Part shown: positions 31,263-42,129 of the stretch, piece after piece | Numbering within the stretch: position 1 is the stretch's first letter | Layout: the number at the start of each line of letters is the position of its first letter | NCBI GenBank assembly: GCA_016648135.1 | Contig: JADDOH010001991.1 | Location: 62,001 to 126,000 of the forward strand | Origin: Agrypnia vestita | Lineage: Eukaryota > Arthropoda > Insecta > Trichoptera > Phryganeidae | Reading direction: 5' to 3' | DNA length: 64,000 nt | Made by a program: the position numbers and the translations under genes | The notes under the pieces: model-generated | The model's database searches: none | Seen by the model: only the letters and a program-made list of their open reading frames with translations | Told to the model about the DNA's origin: nothing

Positions 31263-31385
31263 GTATAATAGGACAGGGACCTACAGAGGGCTTGACTATG
31301 TATATATATAGAAGGGTGGTGTTTTCTAAATTGTCTGAGAGCAGTTTATAGTCTAAGTCTAAAGGCCAAACGGAAAACGCATAAA

Positions 31386-32150
31386 ATGGACATAAAAATA
31401 CATAAAGAAACACTCACTGAACTAGAAAATACTAAATACTTAGAACTCAACATAGACAGACATCTCAAATGGACCTTTCAAATAGACAAAGTAATTGACT
31501 CACTGACTAAACTGACCAGCCTATTCCACAAAATACACGAAATCACACCGAAGACCGTAAAAATTCTGAAGTACCAGGCGTACGTCAAGAATAGAATAGG
31601 ATATTTGATACCATTCTGGTGAACCGGAAACAAAACTAACATAAACAGACTCCAACGACAACAAAACAAAATACTAAAAATGGTCTATGATCTGAAATAC
31701 CGGACACCAACTGAAACTGTATACCATATAACACAACAATTACACATCGAAAGCATTACAAAAATCGAAACACTTAAAATCATTAACAGACTAGCAATTG
31801 GCGAAATACAAGACGAAGACATAAAATTACACAAAATACATGAAAAACATCAACACAACATTAGAATGGCTCAAAACCATCACATAAAACACGCCAAAAC
31901 AAAAACAGGACAATCCCGACTAATTTGCAACGGATTAAAACTATACAATGACCTGCCACAACAGACCAAACAACTGACCACTGACAAATTCAAAACAGAT
32001 GTGACAAAAATGTTAAAACTCGGCCAACTATAAAAAAATACTTCGTATCAAAACTATATTATTATCATTTCTTATATTGAATCATGTAAAAATATTATCT
32101 ATAAACCTTTTAGGTTACTATTATATTTTAAATAAATAAAAAAAATTTAA
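31386..32150 (+). pseudogene. Jockey-like LINE C-terminal ORF with one stop, and its 3' UTR
   Basis: A single frame runs from 31386 to TAA at 32031, broken only by TGA at 31620, where the antisense copy at 34762-35400 has a sense codon. Blocks: LENTKYLELNIDRHLKWTFQ, VKNRIGYLIPFW, INRLQRQQNKILKMVYDLKY, then a His/Lys-rich end and LKLYNDLPQQTKQLTTDKFK. These are typical of the reverse transcriptase C terminus of jockey-superfamily LINEs. The UTR ends TAAATAAATAAAAAAA. Confidence 0.75.
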
Positions 32151-32281
32151 AAAATAGCGCTTGGACTAAATTCGTGTCCAGTGACTTTTCGGTAAATTGA
32201 TACAAACTTTAAATTATTTTAATGTTTCATTTGTCTCCCATAGTCACGTCCCATGACAGTATAATATTATAGGTGTATAAT

Positions 32282-32328
32282 GGGACAGGGACCTACCGAA
32301 GGCTTGTCTATAGGTAGGTCCCTGTCCC
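32282..32328. repeat. Perfect 16-bp inverted repeat
   Basis: GGGACAGGGACCTACC (32282-32297) and GGTAGGTCCCTGTCCC (32313-32328) around a 15-base loop. Part of the left word recurs near 31268 (GGACAGGGACCTACAGAGGG). Confidence 0.85.
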
Positions 32329-32395
32329 GGTCTGTAGGTCTCTATTAATTTTTCCGATGGTAGAAGTAGTAGCTAGAAGTAGTAGTAGAAGTTTT

Positions 32396-33015
32396 TTATT
32401 CAGAATATTTTGAGTATGTCCAAATTTTTCAGAACAAAATTGGATTGTTTGTCACAGGGACATCAATAATCAATTAATGTATATTATAGATGTCTCACAG
32501 AGACGAAACTGTATTTTTTCAAGGGAGAGTAGGTATAGAAGTCTTTTTTGGGGGGCCATAGGACTTACGACCTATCGCACGGAATAGAGTTTAATAAATT
32601 GAAAATAATATTTCTGGCGTGTACTAGTGTAATGATAGAAATTCGGATGAATTCCATTAGACAGGTCAAAGTATATAGATAAAAACTCCAAAATCAATAT
32701 AGATGTCTCAATTTGCGACATCTTTGATTATTCAAGGGGAAGCAAAAAGCTTTGGTGCTAGCCGCTAGGGGGTCGTTAGAACTCACATGTGAAACGTGGC
32801 GCAAAAGTTTAATATATATACAACTTCCAAAAAATTAATAGACATGGTATTCTATCACGAGAGGAAATGGCGAACGTTACACATGTGTAAAGTGATCACC
32901 CAAGCCAACCGTACGATAGGTCGTAAGTCCCATGGGCACCCAAAAAAGACTTCCGTACCTACTCTCCCTTGAAAAAATACAGTTTCGTCTCTGCGAGATA
33001 TCTATAATATACATT
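32396..33015. mobile_element. Family B element, long copy
   Basis: Begins TTCAGAATATTTTGAGTATG, left arm with GATGTCTCACAGAGACGAAA, right arm reversed near 32930-33005. The right terminal word is lost. The centre has 300 bases of spacer. Confidence 0.7.
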
Positions 33016-33584
33016 AATTGGTATTTTTTTAATTGTCTGAGGGCAGTTTGTAGTCTAAAGGCGGCCCTGACACTGAAAGAGAAGCATCAGGCAGCATTAA
33101 ATAATTATCTGTTTATTTATAATCCCGCTGCGGATAAGTTCAACCTCTAATCTATTCACCCCTTTGAAAACTGGACAATTTATAAAAGACGTTGTTCAAT
33201 TGTGTACCCACATGCCCTTTCTATCCATACGGCCGCATTGGAATGATTTGCTGCTTCTGTAAATTCTTTTGATGCCTTGGTAAAGGTTCTTGAATACATA
33301 ATACCAGTTGTAGAAAAAATGTTTCGTGTGGTAACATAAAATTATTTAGAAATCAATTTATGAGTTTCTAATATTTATGACGTCGGACAATGAAAACAAA
33401 TAAGAAGAGATATGATCTTTCAATTGTCTGAATTATTAATTTTTATTATATAATATACTTCAATACGTTATCTTTTTAATAGTAATGGAAGTTGCACACG
33501 CGGAGTGAGCAAATTGTAGCGGAAATGCGTGTAGCGAGAATGCGAGACCACGAAACGGTCAAAAATTTATTCATTTAATATATA
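33016..33584. other. Unassigned stretch
   Basis: Contains a ~45-bp repeat of 31320-31372 (ATTGTCTGAGGGCAGTTTGT); otherwise nothing recognisable. Confidence 0.3.
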
Positions 33585-33938
33585 TTTTATATATGTCTCA
33601 CAGAGACGAAACTGTAGTTTTTTATGGGAAAGTAGGTATAGAAGTCTTTTGGGTGTACGTATGACTTATGACCTATCGTATGGATGGCTTAAGTGATCAC
33701 TTTACACAATGTAACATTCGCCATTTCCACACATGATAGAATATACCATGAATACGATTGTTCATAAGTCCTATGTGCACCCAAAAGACTTCTATACCTA
33801 CTTTCCCATAAAAAACTACAGTTTCGTCTCTGTGAGACACCTATAATATACATTAATTGATTAATAATGTCTCTGTGACATGAAATCCAGTACTGTTCAG
33901 AAAGATTTGAACAAACTCAAAATATTTTGAAAAATTTA
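33585..33938. mobile_element. Family B element, best-preserved palindrome
   Basis: Arms 33594-33680 and 33764-33846 are nearly perfect reverse complements (GTCTCACAGAGACGAAACTG through AAGTCTTTTGGGTG). The right terminus is CTCAAAATATTTTGAA. Confidence 0.75.
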
Positions 33939-34761
33939 CTCACTTCGTTTCCAGTAATATAAATAATATATTGTCGACCATCTTGAATCGAGTACCAATC
34001 ATAAAGATGCTCAATTCAAAATCTGACGAATGATTGGTTGTTGAATTGAAAATTAGAACTTTTTATTGGATTACTATTTTATATGTGTATGTTATTGTCG
34101 ATTTCAAAACAAAAATTATTCGCATTCAAAGCAAAAAACGCAATCGTTTGACGTTAAATGCGGCTGTCAAAGTTGTATAGTTTCGAAACCTTTTAATGGC
34201 ACAGCTATCCAAGTAAATAAGAAAAAAATTACAATGATGAAAGAATATGAACAAGATAAATATAATAAATAATAAATTAAATATGTAGGCAAACTATAAA
34301 ATAGAAGATACATAGATTTTTTTGTTTTTATGTGTAAATATAGCGTATACCTAAGCACTAAATATATCATCAGATCTATATTGATTACCTAGGCGGGCAA
34401 TCAGGGGCGTGCAGTGGGAACATCGCAGCATGACTTTTACGTAACCAATTATTTGGAAAAAATCAGTATACAACATATATTTGTTATCATAGCATTCATA
34501 TTTTGACATATCATAAAAATCTGTAGCATGAATATTTGATTTCTATTTTTTTTTTCAAAATATACGTTTACAAAAAAGACATGCTTCATTGTTCCCACTG
34601 CACGTGCCTGGGTGCAATCTATGTATAGGTGAATTCATAATACAGTTAGTGCTCTAAGTACCTATATAAAATAGCTCGCCCTGTCGTGAAACAGACCGCC
34701 CAGGTACTCTGTAAGTAGAAATTTGTAATAAGTCAGGCAACCAAATACCGTTAATTGTTAT
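33939..34761. other. Unassigned stretch
   Basis: AT-rich; a 68-residue plus frame at 34066 has no family. Confidence 0.3.
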
Positions 34762-35400
34762 TTTTTAATTTTTTTTATTTAAAATGTAATGGAAACCTAA
34801 GAGGTTTATGGGTAACATTTTTACACGATTCAATATAAGAAAATAATAATAATATAATTTAGATACAAAGTCATTTTTTTATAGTTGGCTGAGTTTTAAT
34901 GTTTTTGTCACATCTGTTTTGAATTTGTCAGTGGTCAGTTGTTTGGTCTGTTGTGGCAGGTCATTGTATAGTTTTAGTCCGTTGCAGATTAGTCGGGATT
35001 GTTCTGTTTTTGTTTTGGCGTGTGTTATGTGATAGTTTTGAGCCATTCTAGTGTTGTGATGGTGTTTTTTGTGTATTTTGTGTAATTTTATGTCTTCGTC
35101 TTGTATTTCGCCAATTGCTAGTCTGTGAATGATTTAAGTGTTTCGATTTTTGTAATGCTTTCGATGTTTAATTGTTGTGTTATACGGTGTACAGTTTCAG
35201 TTGGTGTCCGGTATTTCAGATTATAGACCATTTTTAATATTTTGTTTTGCTGTCGTTGGAGTCTGTTTAGGTTAGTTTTGTTTCCGGTTCCCCAGAAGGG
35301 TATCAAATATCCTATTCTACTCTTGACGTATGCCTGGTACATCAGAATTTTTACGGTCTTTGGTGTGATTTCGTGTATTTTGTGTTGCTGGTCAGTTTTG
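34762..35400 (-). pseudogene. Jockey-like LINE C terminus, partner of 31386
   Basis: The minus-strand product matches the 31386 copy closely (VKSRIGYLIPFWGTGNKTNL, LQRQQNKILKMVYNLKYRTP), with a frameshift near 35125 where the other copy is intact. The 3' UTR runs to about 34762. Confidence 0.75.
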
Positions 35401-35552
35401 TAGGTGAGTCAATTTATTTATATATTTATTTGTTCACGCTCATTACAGGCTTTTTCATGTAAAATTTTTGGAATATACAAATATTTATATAAAAACAATA
35501 TCAAGTATAAGCACTAATATATGAGCATAGTAATATAAAGTACAAACGTAAA

Positions 35553-35589
<37 letters not shown>

Positions 35590-35848
35590 GTAGTATATAT
35601 ATAATATATAAAGAAACCCGTGTTTCCCTACCCGACAAGTTTTCTCCCCAACCAGTCACAACCACCCACCGGTGGTTATGGTGGGGGTGGCTGTGCGTGG
35701 GTGTGAGTGGGTGACGAAAATGTGCTTTTTAGCGCATTTTTTTGTAATGGGAAGGCCGCAAATGCTTCAGATTATTTCAAAATAGGCGCGCTGACTGTGT
35801 CGGTGAGTCTAGAAGGTTCTGAACCTGCTCTAGAAAGTTTTGGAAGGA

Positions 35849-35886
35849 GAAGGTTCTAGAAAATTCCAGAAAGTTCTATAAGGTTC
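35849..35886 (+). promoter_or_regulatory. Heat-shock-element array, 7 of 8 blocks
   Basis: GAA (35849), TTC, GAA, TTC, GAA, TTC, TAA, TTC follow each other every five bases. The heat-shock factor site is alternating nGAAn/nTTCn units; three are usually enough. Only one block has a single mismatch. Confidence 0.75.
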
Positions 35887-35962
35887 TAAACTGAGTGGCG
35901 GAATGCGTCGGTGTGTCTAGAAGGTTCCTGTACGTTCGAATTTTTTGAAAATTCTGGGAGGA

Positions 35963-35990
35963 GAATGTTCTAGAAGGTTCGCGAAAGTTC
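35963..35990 (+). promoter_or_regulatory. Heat-shock-element array, 6 of 6 blocks
   Basis: GAA (35963-35965), TTC, GAA, TTC, GAA, TTC (ends 35990) in exact 5-bp register. The copy at 58770-58797 is identical in block order. Confidence 0.8.
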
Positions 35991-36229
35991 TATGACGATC
36001 CAAACAGTGTTCTAAAAATCTACGCGTGCGAAGCCGCGTGGGCACAGCTAGTGTAATAATGTAATGTGTATGTAATTCTTTTTTTAAATATTACATATCT
36101 TAACATGTAGGCTTATACTAATAGTGGAAGTTTGTAATGAAATAATATCGTCTCTTTAAGTGTTAACTTTATTTTACTAGATTTATGCTGATTTCATTAA
36201 TATTTTTTCGAACCACAAAAATTCTATGC

Positions 36230-36947
36230 AGGGATGGTATGACACACGCGTCCGAGGCACGCGAAGCCTCTCTTAACGCCATAGACAAAAACGCGCCAAA
36301 AATCTCGGTAAAACGTTCGAAAAACGAACGCGGCCCGTCCGCCCGTCACTTTCTTATACCGCTTCTGGGCGCCTCGCGCGCGTAACCTTCGTGAAAGGCG
36401 CGACAGAGACGCAGTCATGCGCGCGCGACGCGAGAGAAAAAGAGACGCCGACGCCGACGTCAATCTTGCATCTAACAAAAGGCCGTCGGAAGATTCGAAT
36501 CGATACTGAAACGGCTGCCGAGTAAAAACGCGCGATCTACTCCACCGACATTTATTTAGAATGCTGTTATTATTTTGGCGCTTTTAGTGAGGTTGTCGTA
36601 TTTTACATGTCTGTAAATTTTGCAGAATCATCGAGGATTGGATCTCGTTCGAGATTTGAATTAATGCTTGATACAGGCGCTAATCAAAAGGTGCGATTTT
36701 GTAACACGTACAGATGAATGGATTTGGTTTGTTTTTTGTCTTTTTTGGCGCGGTCGCTTCGTTTTGATTGGCAGTTCTTCGCGCGACAGAGACAGAGATT
36801 CACTCTCTCCCTATGGACTGTTCGTTTTTCAAATCAGTGTTATTTTTTTACCGCGCGAACGGACGATTGGATTGGAAGTGTATTTTGATGGTTGTGTTGT
36901 AGTTTTTAATGTGTTTTCGGTGCAACCGGATGGACGCACGCCTCGAG
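36230..36947 (+). promoter_or_regulatory. GC/CpG-rich region: candidate promoter and first exon
   Basis: CpG-rich sequence (GCGCGCGACGCGAGAG) in AT-rich surroundings. An arthropod initiator-like TCAGT at 36834 is followed by an ATG in fair context (CCGGATGG, 36930) and a strong splice donor CTCGAG|GTAGGT (GT at 36948). This could be the start of a + strand gene whose next exon is beyond view. No downstream exon was found, so it stays a candidate. Confidence 0.3.
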
Positions 36948-37156
36948 GTAGGTAGCCGTCACTTATTTACCCGACTGTACCGTAGGGGCGTGCAGTCACA
37001 ACGTTGAAACATGCTCTGTTGGTAAAAGTATATTTTGTAACAAATTTTTTTTTTAAATTGGAGGGGCATGTAGCTACTCATGAACGCGCGGTAGAAGTTA
37101 TACTTCTTTGGCGTGATTGTGATAATTGATATTTACATATCGGTTGAAAATGTATA

Positions 37157-37695
37157 CAGGGTTATTTGTAAAACATTAATAACCTCGCAGGACTATATTC
37201 TTACCTTGATTATGAGTCGAAAATGTTTAAGCTATTATGACCTAATATCAATAGTTAAGGAGATATGCGACATCAAATTTTGCGTTTTTTTTTCAATATT
37301 TCTGACTTATTTTTTGTAAAACGTTGGACTATCATTATCGTAACTCATATCGAATATGAAAAATTCATTCCCTTTAATAAAAGTAAAATAAAAAAATAAA
37401 AACCTTCGAATTCCAATTGGAAAACATTCCAATTGGAATTTTTTCAGGGTTTTTATCATTTCATTTAACTTGTATTGAAACGAATGAATTTTTCGTAATT
37501 GGTATGAGTTACTGTAATGATAGTCCATCGCTTTACAAAAAATAAGTCAGAAATATTGAAAAAAAAATGCAAACTTTGATGTCGCATATCTCCTTAACTA
37601 TTGATATTAGATCATAACAGCATGAACATTTTCGACTCGTAATCAAGGCAGGAATATAGCCCTGTGAGGTTATTAATGTTTTACAAATAACCCTG
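37157..37695. mobile_element. Palindromic MITE-like element, family F, complete copy
   Basis: Starts CAGGGTTATTTGTAAAACAT and ends with its reverse complement CAAATAACCCTG; TATA stands on both sides. The inverted arms run almost to the middle, where AATTCCAATTGGAA faces TTCCAATTGGAATT. CAGGG termini in TA targets suggest a mariner-type non-autonomous element. Other copies: 57845, 20280, 46328, 54112. Confidence 0.8.
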
Positions 37696-37699
37696 TATA

Positions 37700-38783
37700 T
37701 ATATTAATTACGCCAAAAATGAGGTAACTGGATGATTTCTGTTGCCAGTTAAAAAAACATTTTAGAGTACTTACATTAAAAAGATTAAAATATATAGGAA
37801 TACCAACAAACTGATGTTAAAAAAATTCAAATTATATTAATCTATCGGATATTAAACGATGTTTTTAAATATTTTCGTGGAGTATTTTAAAAATCCGTGT
37901 TTTTATTGTCATAGTAAACTGCCAACTATGACGCGGGAATATATTTTTTGTGCTGGCGGTACCTTTTTTTGACGTTTGACGTAAGCATACTTCGTTTCGT
38001 TTCTCTTTTGTTAACTTTTATTTTACATTTTTGAACAAAAATTAAGTTACGAAAACATTTATTACGCTTTACATATTTTTTAAACTGCGAAGTGAACTTA
38101 ATGTCACTTTACGCATTGACGTATATATCATTGGTCTTGACAGTTATCGTATTACATCGTAATCCCGCCGATTTTGAAGTTTTCAGTTTGACAGGTTTGA
38201 AATTAATAACTTAACATTTATTTAGGTTTTAGAGCTTTGTGATTGATTGAATTCATTATTTTCAAACCAGCCAAACTTAATAAATTAAAATTGGCAGCGT
38301 CACAGTGTTATACAATAACTGTCTAGATACAAAAAAAGAAATATTGCTTATTTCAGAATTCAACTGATTATCGAGTTCTATAAACTTTGTAACATTAGGT
38401 ATGGATATTCGATTTTTCAGAAGTTCTATGCGATTAATGGATGGAGCGGATTTTTTCAAACGTAATTACATAAAAAAAAATATATGTACATTATATAACC
38501 ATGCTGTATATATTTTATCTTTCGTTAATAAGATCTCCTTTAAATAGGGTTCTGGTATTGTAGAACAATTCCCTTTTCTTGATATTTTGTTAATTTTAAT
38601 TTCCATATTGAAAAATGGAACCTTGACATACACAATAGATACAGGTAAACAATTGTGTTTGCTACACAGCAAACACAACTGGCCGTGCAGCGGCCATCGC
38701 TGGCCGCTTTGCGGCCATAATAGCCGCCCGCAGGAAGCAATCGGTGACAGTCGATTGCTTGCCTGCTAGTAATATATTAATAT
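37700..38783. other. AT-rich stretch, unassigned
   Basis: Short frames only. A GGCCGTGCAGCGGCCATCGC palindromic patch near 38690 is the one GC-rich spot. Confidence 0.3.
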
Positions 38784-39429
38784 TGTAACGAGGCTAAAAA
38801 GAATCACGCACTAGTGTCAAATGACAGTTGTTTGAAATGTTCACAATACTACCGAAGATTCCAGAACAACAGAGCGCAATCTACAGCTTTTGAGAGACAT
38901 CGCCAAAGTTCCAGGAACATCTGGAAATTACGAGAACTTGCGAGAAAACACTATATAAGTCTCGAAGGTTCGAAAAATTCAACGTTATCGGGTATAAATA
39001 AAGGGCCATTGTTATTTTGACGTTTCCAACGACGCGATTCTAGCGGCGAATCACGAAGCGAAAACAGTGTTACCATCAGGCGTGTGAACTAAGCGACAGT
39101 TAATTAAGTGAAGTATTTACTCTATAAGATATTTGAGAGAATATTCTGGAAAAAGTTCTTACGTAGCGAAATAAACCGGAGCGAATAGTAATACGTGCTG
39201 AAATTGGATGGATTGTTCTAGTGAATAGTGAATAAAGTGTTAAAGCGATTATAAAGTGTCTATTTACGAGTGATAAATGTGCGAAACAGTTTCGTTTAAA
39301 TAATAGCGTTAAGTTAAATAGTGTTAAGAGACTTTGTACGTTTGTTTAATTAATTAATCAGTAATTAATAAATCCAGCATTAAATTCCATCGTTTTCATT
39401 AACTCCTCCTGCAGCCACGACTCGTGACA
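38784..39429 (+). mobile_element. Solo LTR, 646 bp
   Basis: Begins TGTAACGAGG and ends CTCGTGACA, with ATAT on both sides (38780-38783, 39430-39433), a 4-bp duplication usual for Gypsy-type elements. TATA boxes (CTATATAAG near 38951, GGTATAAATA near 38990) and later AATAAA signals fit an LTR. No internal region flanks it, so it is a solo LTR. Confidence 0.7.
38854..38866 (+). promoter_or_regulatory. Heat-shock-element-like site in the LTR
   Basis: GAA-GA-TTC-CA-GAA, three blocks in 5-bp register, about 90 bases upstream of the TATA box. Confidence 0.45.
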
Positions 39430-39589
39430 ATATAATAATACGAAGTCTAGGGAGATGATAAATAGAATTGATAACACTTTAATGTAGTTAAATTATTAAT
39501 ATTTGTTTACGAAGTTGTACAAATGTAACTATTGGTTTGTGATAGCTAAAATGTGATAATTTCTAATACAGTGTGATATGTGGAGGAGG

Positions 39590-39850
39590 TACAATGAATA
39601 TTGCTGGTCTCTCCGGGTGGCATCGCCCTTTACACGACATGACACGGAGACGGCCTTTAGGGTAAAAAATTGTCAACCTGGCGATTTATGAGTGGGACCG
39701 GTATGGGAGCTTCCGCTCGCAAGACGGTCCTGAGAAGGCGGTGGGTGTCCATTCACTATTCTAGACATTCCTCGAATGTTGTAGCTAGTTCCAGAATGTA
39801 GCAGTGTGTTCCAGAATGTAGTGGAGGGTTCTAGAGGTTTCGATGTATTG
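39590..39850. other. Unassigned, with TTCCAGAATGTAG tandem words
   Basis: GTTCCAGAATGTAG occurs twice 20 bases apart, next to TTCTAGACATTCCTCGAATG. It may be another LTR fragment; ends not seen. Confidence 0.3.
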
Positions 39851-39924
39851 TCGTCATGGACATATTCTTATTACAAGAGAATCTGCACTTAAACTCTTTA
39901 GCCATTTCGTTACAATATATATTT

Positions 39925-40480
39925 TAAAAATTTTATTTTTTCATTTATTGGTTTTCTTACAGCCATATAATTAATAAATCTTGAAAAAAAAACAATTATT
40001 GATGTACAAAGCCTTGGGCCAATTACAAGAAAACACATATATACATGAATATTATACCAGGATCGATAAAAAAAATAAGAAAAAACAATATGTCAAATAG
40101 TGAGTTTGTGTGAGTGTATGTATTTGTGTATTTTTACGTGTCCGTGTGTGTATGCGTTTTTGTGTTCGTGTGTGGGAACAAAAATTTCATCGCGCGAGTT
40201 TATACGTAAGGGATTTTGTAAACTGCTCAAAACTTAAATATAAAATATGGAGATCTGCAAAGGCCGTGTCATAGGTATCTAGAACTCTGTTAATAATACA
40301 GTTTTTACCGTTTTTATTTTTTATAAATGTTGTATTGCGAGAAAGGTATGTTTTCTATGTATTGGTACAAAAAAGTAAAAAATGCTTTTTGGTAGATGTC
40401 CAAGTTTACGTAGGGATCGTTATATAATAGCGGTAAAAACATGATTGTTAAGTTTTATTGTTACCCTGAGAAAGGAGGCA
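39925..40480 (-). pseudogene. Jockey-like LINE 3' end
   Basis: The tail part (39925-40190) is the reverse complement of the UTR at 18000-18177 and 48420-48618. Above it, broken frames give a LINE C terminus. Confidence 0.6.
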
Positions 40481-40807
40481 TATTCTTAAGGCTGGACATT
40501 CGCTGCAAATCTTCAAAAATGTGGGTTTTTATTATTAATTTGCATCAGAAACAATTCTTTTTAGAACAGTATCTTAGATAGAACCTTTGTTCTTGTATCA
40601 AAATAATAAACTAAACATTATTCAAAATAATTAAGAAAATATAAGCATTAATCGACAGATTGCAGCAAAAAAATTCGTTTTTAATGTTTAAAAAATCATC
40701 AATAGTTACCATATATTTATACGTACGTAGAATTAGCATAATCATTGTAATACTGCACTTAAATAATAAATTAAGAAATGTTCAATATTAATATGGGTAT
40801 ATTTTTT

Positions 40808-41210
40808 TCAATTAATGTATATTATAGATATCACAGAGACGAAACTGTATTTATTATGGGAAAGTAGGTATAGAAGTCATTTGGGTGTACATAGGATTTA
40901 TGACCTATCTTTATGGTTGGCTTAAGTGATCACTTTACACAATGTAACATTCGCCATTTCCACCCATGATAGAATATACCATGCTTATTCATTTTTTGGA
41001 AGTTGTATATATGTTCAAATTGCGTGGAAAGCTTTCACATATGAGTTGTAAGCGCCTTTCCATGCGGCCTGTACAAAGCCATTTTCATTCCCCTAAATCC
41101 CCACAGATGTCGCTAATGAGAAAATCTACAATTAATTTTTACGGAATTTTGAGAGCAATATACTGTATTGTGTAATGAAAATTTGAACAAACTCAAAATA
41201 TTCTATATTT
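40808..41210. mobile_element. Family B element
   Basis: Left arm ATCACAGAGACGAAACTGTA and GGGAAAGTAGGTATAGAAGT, then the middle block GGCTTAAGTGATCACTTTAC shared with 33690, and the end CTCAAAATATTCTA. Confidence 0.65.
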
Positions 41211-41331
41211 TTTTCATTTCCAAGAATTTTTTATGTTTATTTGATGATTTTAAACAACATGTTATATTTACTCCCGCACTTTGAGTCTTCAAACACTATT
41301 TAAAAGTTAGTTTTTTATAATTAAAAACACG

Positions 41332-41655
41332 TTAATTAATATTTAAAAATAAAAATTCCAAAGCATGAAATATGTCAGCAAACGAAGCAGATTTAACAAC
41401 AATCTGAGCCAAACCAATCAAGCCATTGCATAACATTGTATCTACACTTTGCCAATCTACATGTTTTATTCCGCGCATAGAGTAGAAAATTACAGGAAAT
41501 ATTGGATGTTTAATGTAGTAAATGTTGTTGTTGTAGCCGGGCCTCATGATTGAGGATCCCTCGCCATTCTGACTTAACTGTTCGAAGAATATGTTTTCTT
41601 CTTCTGCATGAAGGCTTGAACTTTGTGGTGACATTATTATTAAAATAAAACACAA
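41332..41655 (-). other. Unrecognised open frame, part duplicated at 57778-57838
   Basis: A 107-residue minus frame; the part from MSPQSSSLHAEEENIFFEQL to the end is unlike the neighbouring LINEs. A ~60-base segment (TGAAGGCTTGAACTTTGTGG and flanks) recurs at 57778-57838, so this is more likely repeat than gene. Confidence 0.25.
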
Positions 41656-42110
41656 ATTACTTTGTTTTCACCACTATATTAGATTAAAAAATCTACATGT
41701 TTCGAGAACAATGTTCTCTTCATCAGGATTATTGTGTACTAATCTTAAAAGTTGAAACAAGCAAATATGTTACGGTGATGGGCGGTTGAGGGGGTAGGTG
41801 AGGGGAGGGGGGGGTTCGAGGTGTTAATTATTATGGGTCATTTGGAATGTTAAGTGGAAAAATATTCAAAATAGGATTATGCAAAAATTTCGTCCGTGTA
41901 TTTATTATATTAGACTTAATATTAACATTTTTCCTAATTTCGAGTATTTCTAAATTATTTATTTGAGGTATATTATAGTTGAAATGTAAAAATTTTAAGC
42001 CTGCGTTAATATCAAATGTATGGTCAAATTCTATTAAATGTTTTGCAAAATCAGAATCAATATTGCTAGTTAATGCTTTGATATTCTGACTTAGTTGTGA
42101 CTTTAATTAG
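41640..42110 (-). pseudogene. PLE-D 3' end: nuclease C terminus and hammerhead
   Basis: On the minus strand 42110-41815 reads SNIDSDFAKHLIEFDHTFDI, NAGLKFLHFNYN and NNLEILEIRKNVNIKSNIIN, the last part of a PLE GIY-YIG region with its conserved H and E. A G/C-rich spacer follows, then the hammerhead (41726-41699) and a 3' end with TAGTGGTGAAAACAAAG. The same family at 58816-59775 is split by a LINE. Confidence 0.7.
41699..41726 (-). ncRNA. Hammerhead motif of PLE-D
   Basis: Minus strand CTGATGA, perfect stem II GAGAAC-ATT-GTTCTC, GAAAC, helix III ACATGT then A. Helix I gives four pairs (AATC before, GATT after). All core positions intact. Confidence 0.8.
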
Positions 42111-42129
42111 AAGGCAAAGCTGTGCATAT

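Larger units (their letters stand above)
35609..36051 (+). mobile_element. Helitron-like element carrying heat-shock-element arrays, copy 1
   Basis: Starts near AAGAAACCCGTGTTTCCC and ends with hairpin ACGCG-TGCGAAGC-CGCGT, eight bases, then CTAG (36048-36051) before T. That 3' end is Helitron-like; the 5' TC is not clear. The second copy is at 58377-58812. It is full of TTC/GAA blocks (TCTAGAAGGTTC). No protein. Confidence 0.6.
35405..36180. repeat. Dispersed repeat interrupted by a Helitron-like element
   Basis: Left part (35405-35560) and right part (36056-36180) line up with the uninterrupted copy at 43085-43405 (AACAATATCAAGTATAAGCA ... ATTACATATCTTAACA ... GTCTCTTTAAGTGTTAA). The gap holds a (TA)n run and the element at 35609. 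Confidence 0.7.

Noticed and set aside
33594..33614. Family B word GTCTC-ACA-GAGAC-GAAAC as a hammerhead
   Set aside because: It has a stem followed by GAAAC, but no CTGANGA-like box before the stem in any copy.
39283..39298. CGAAACAGTTTCG near the end of the LTR as a ribozyme 3' half
   Set aside because: It is a simple palindrome without a preceding stem or CTGANGA box.
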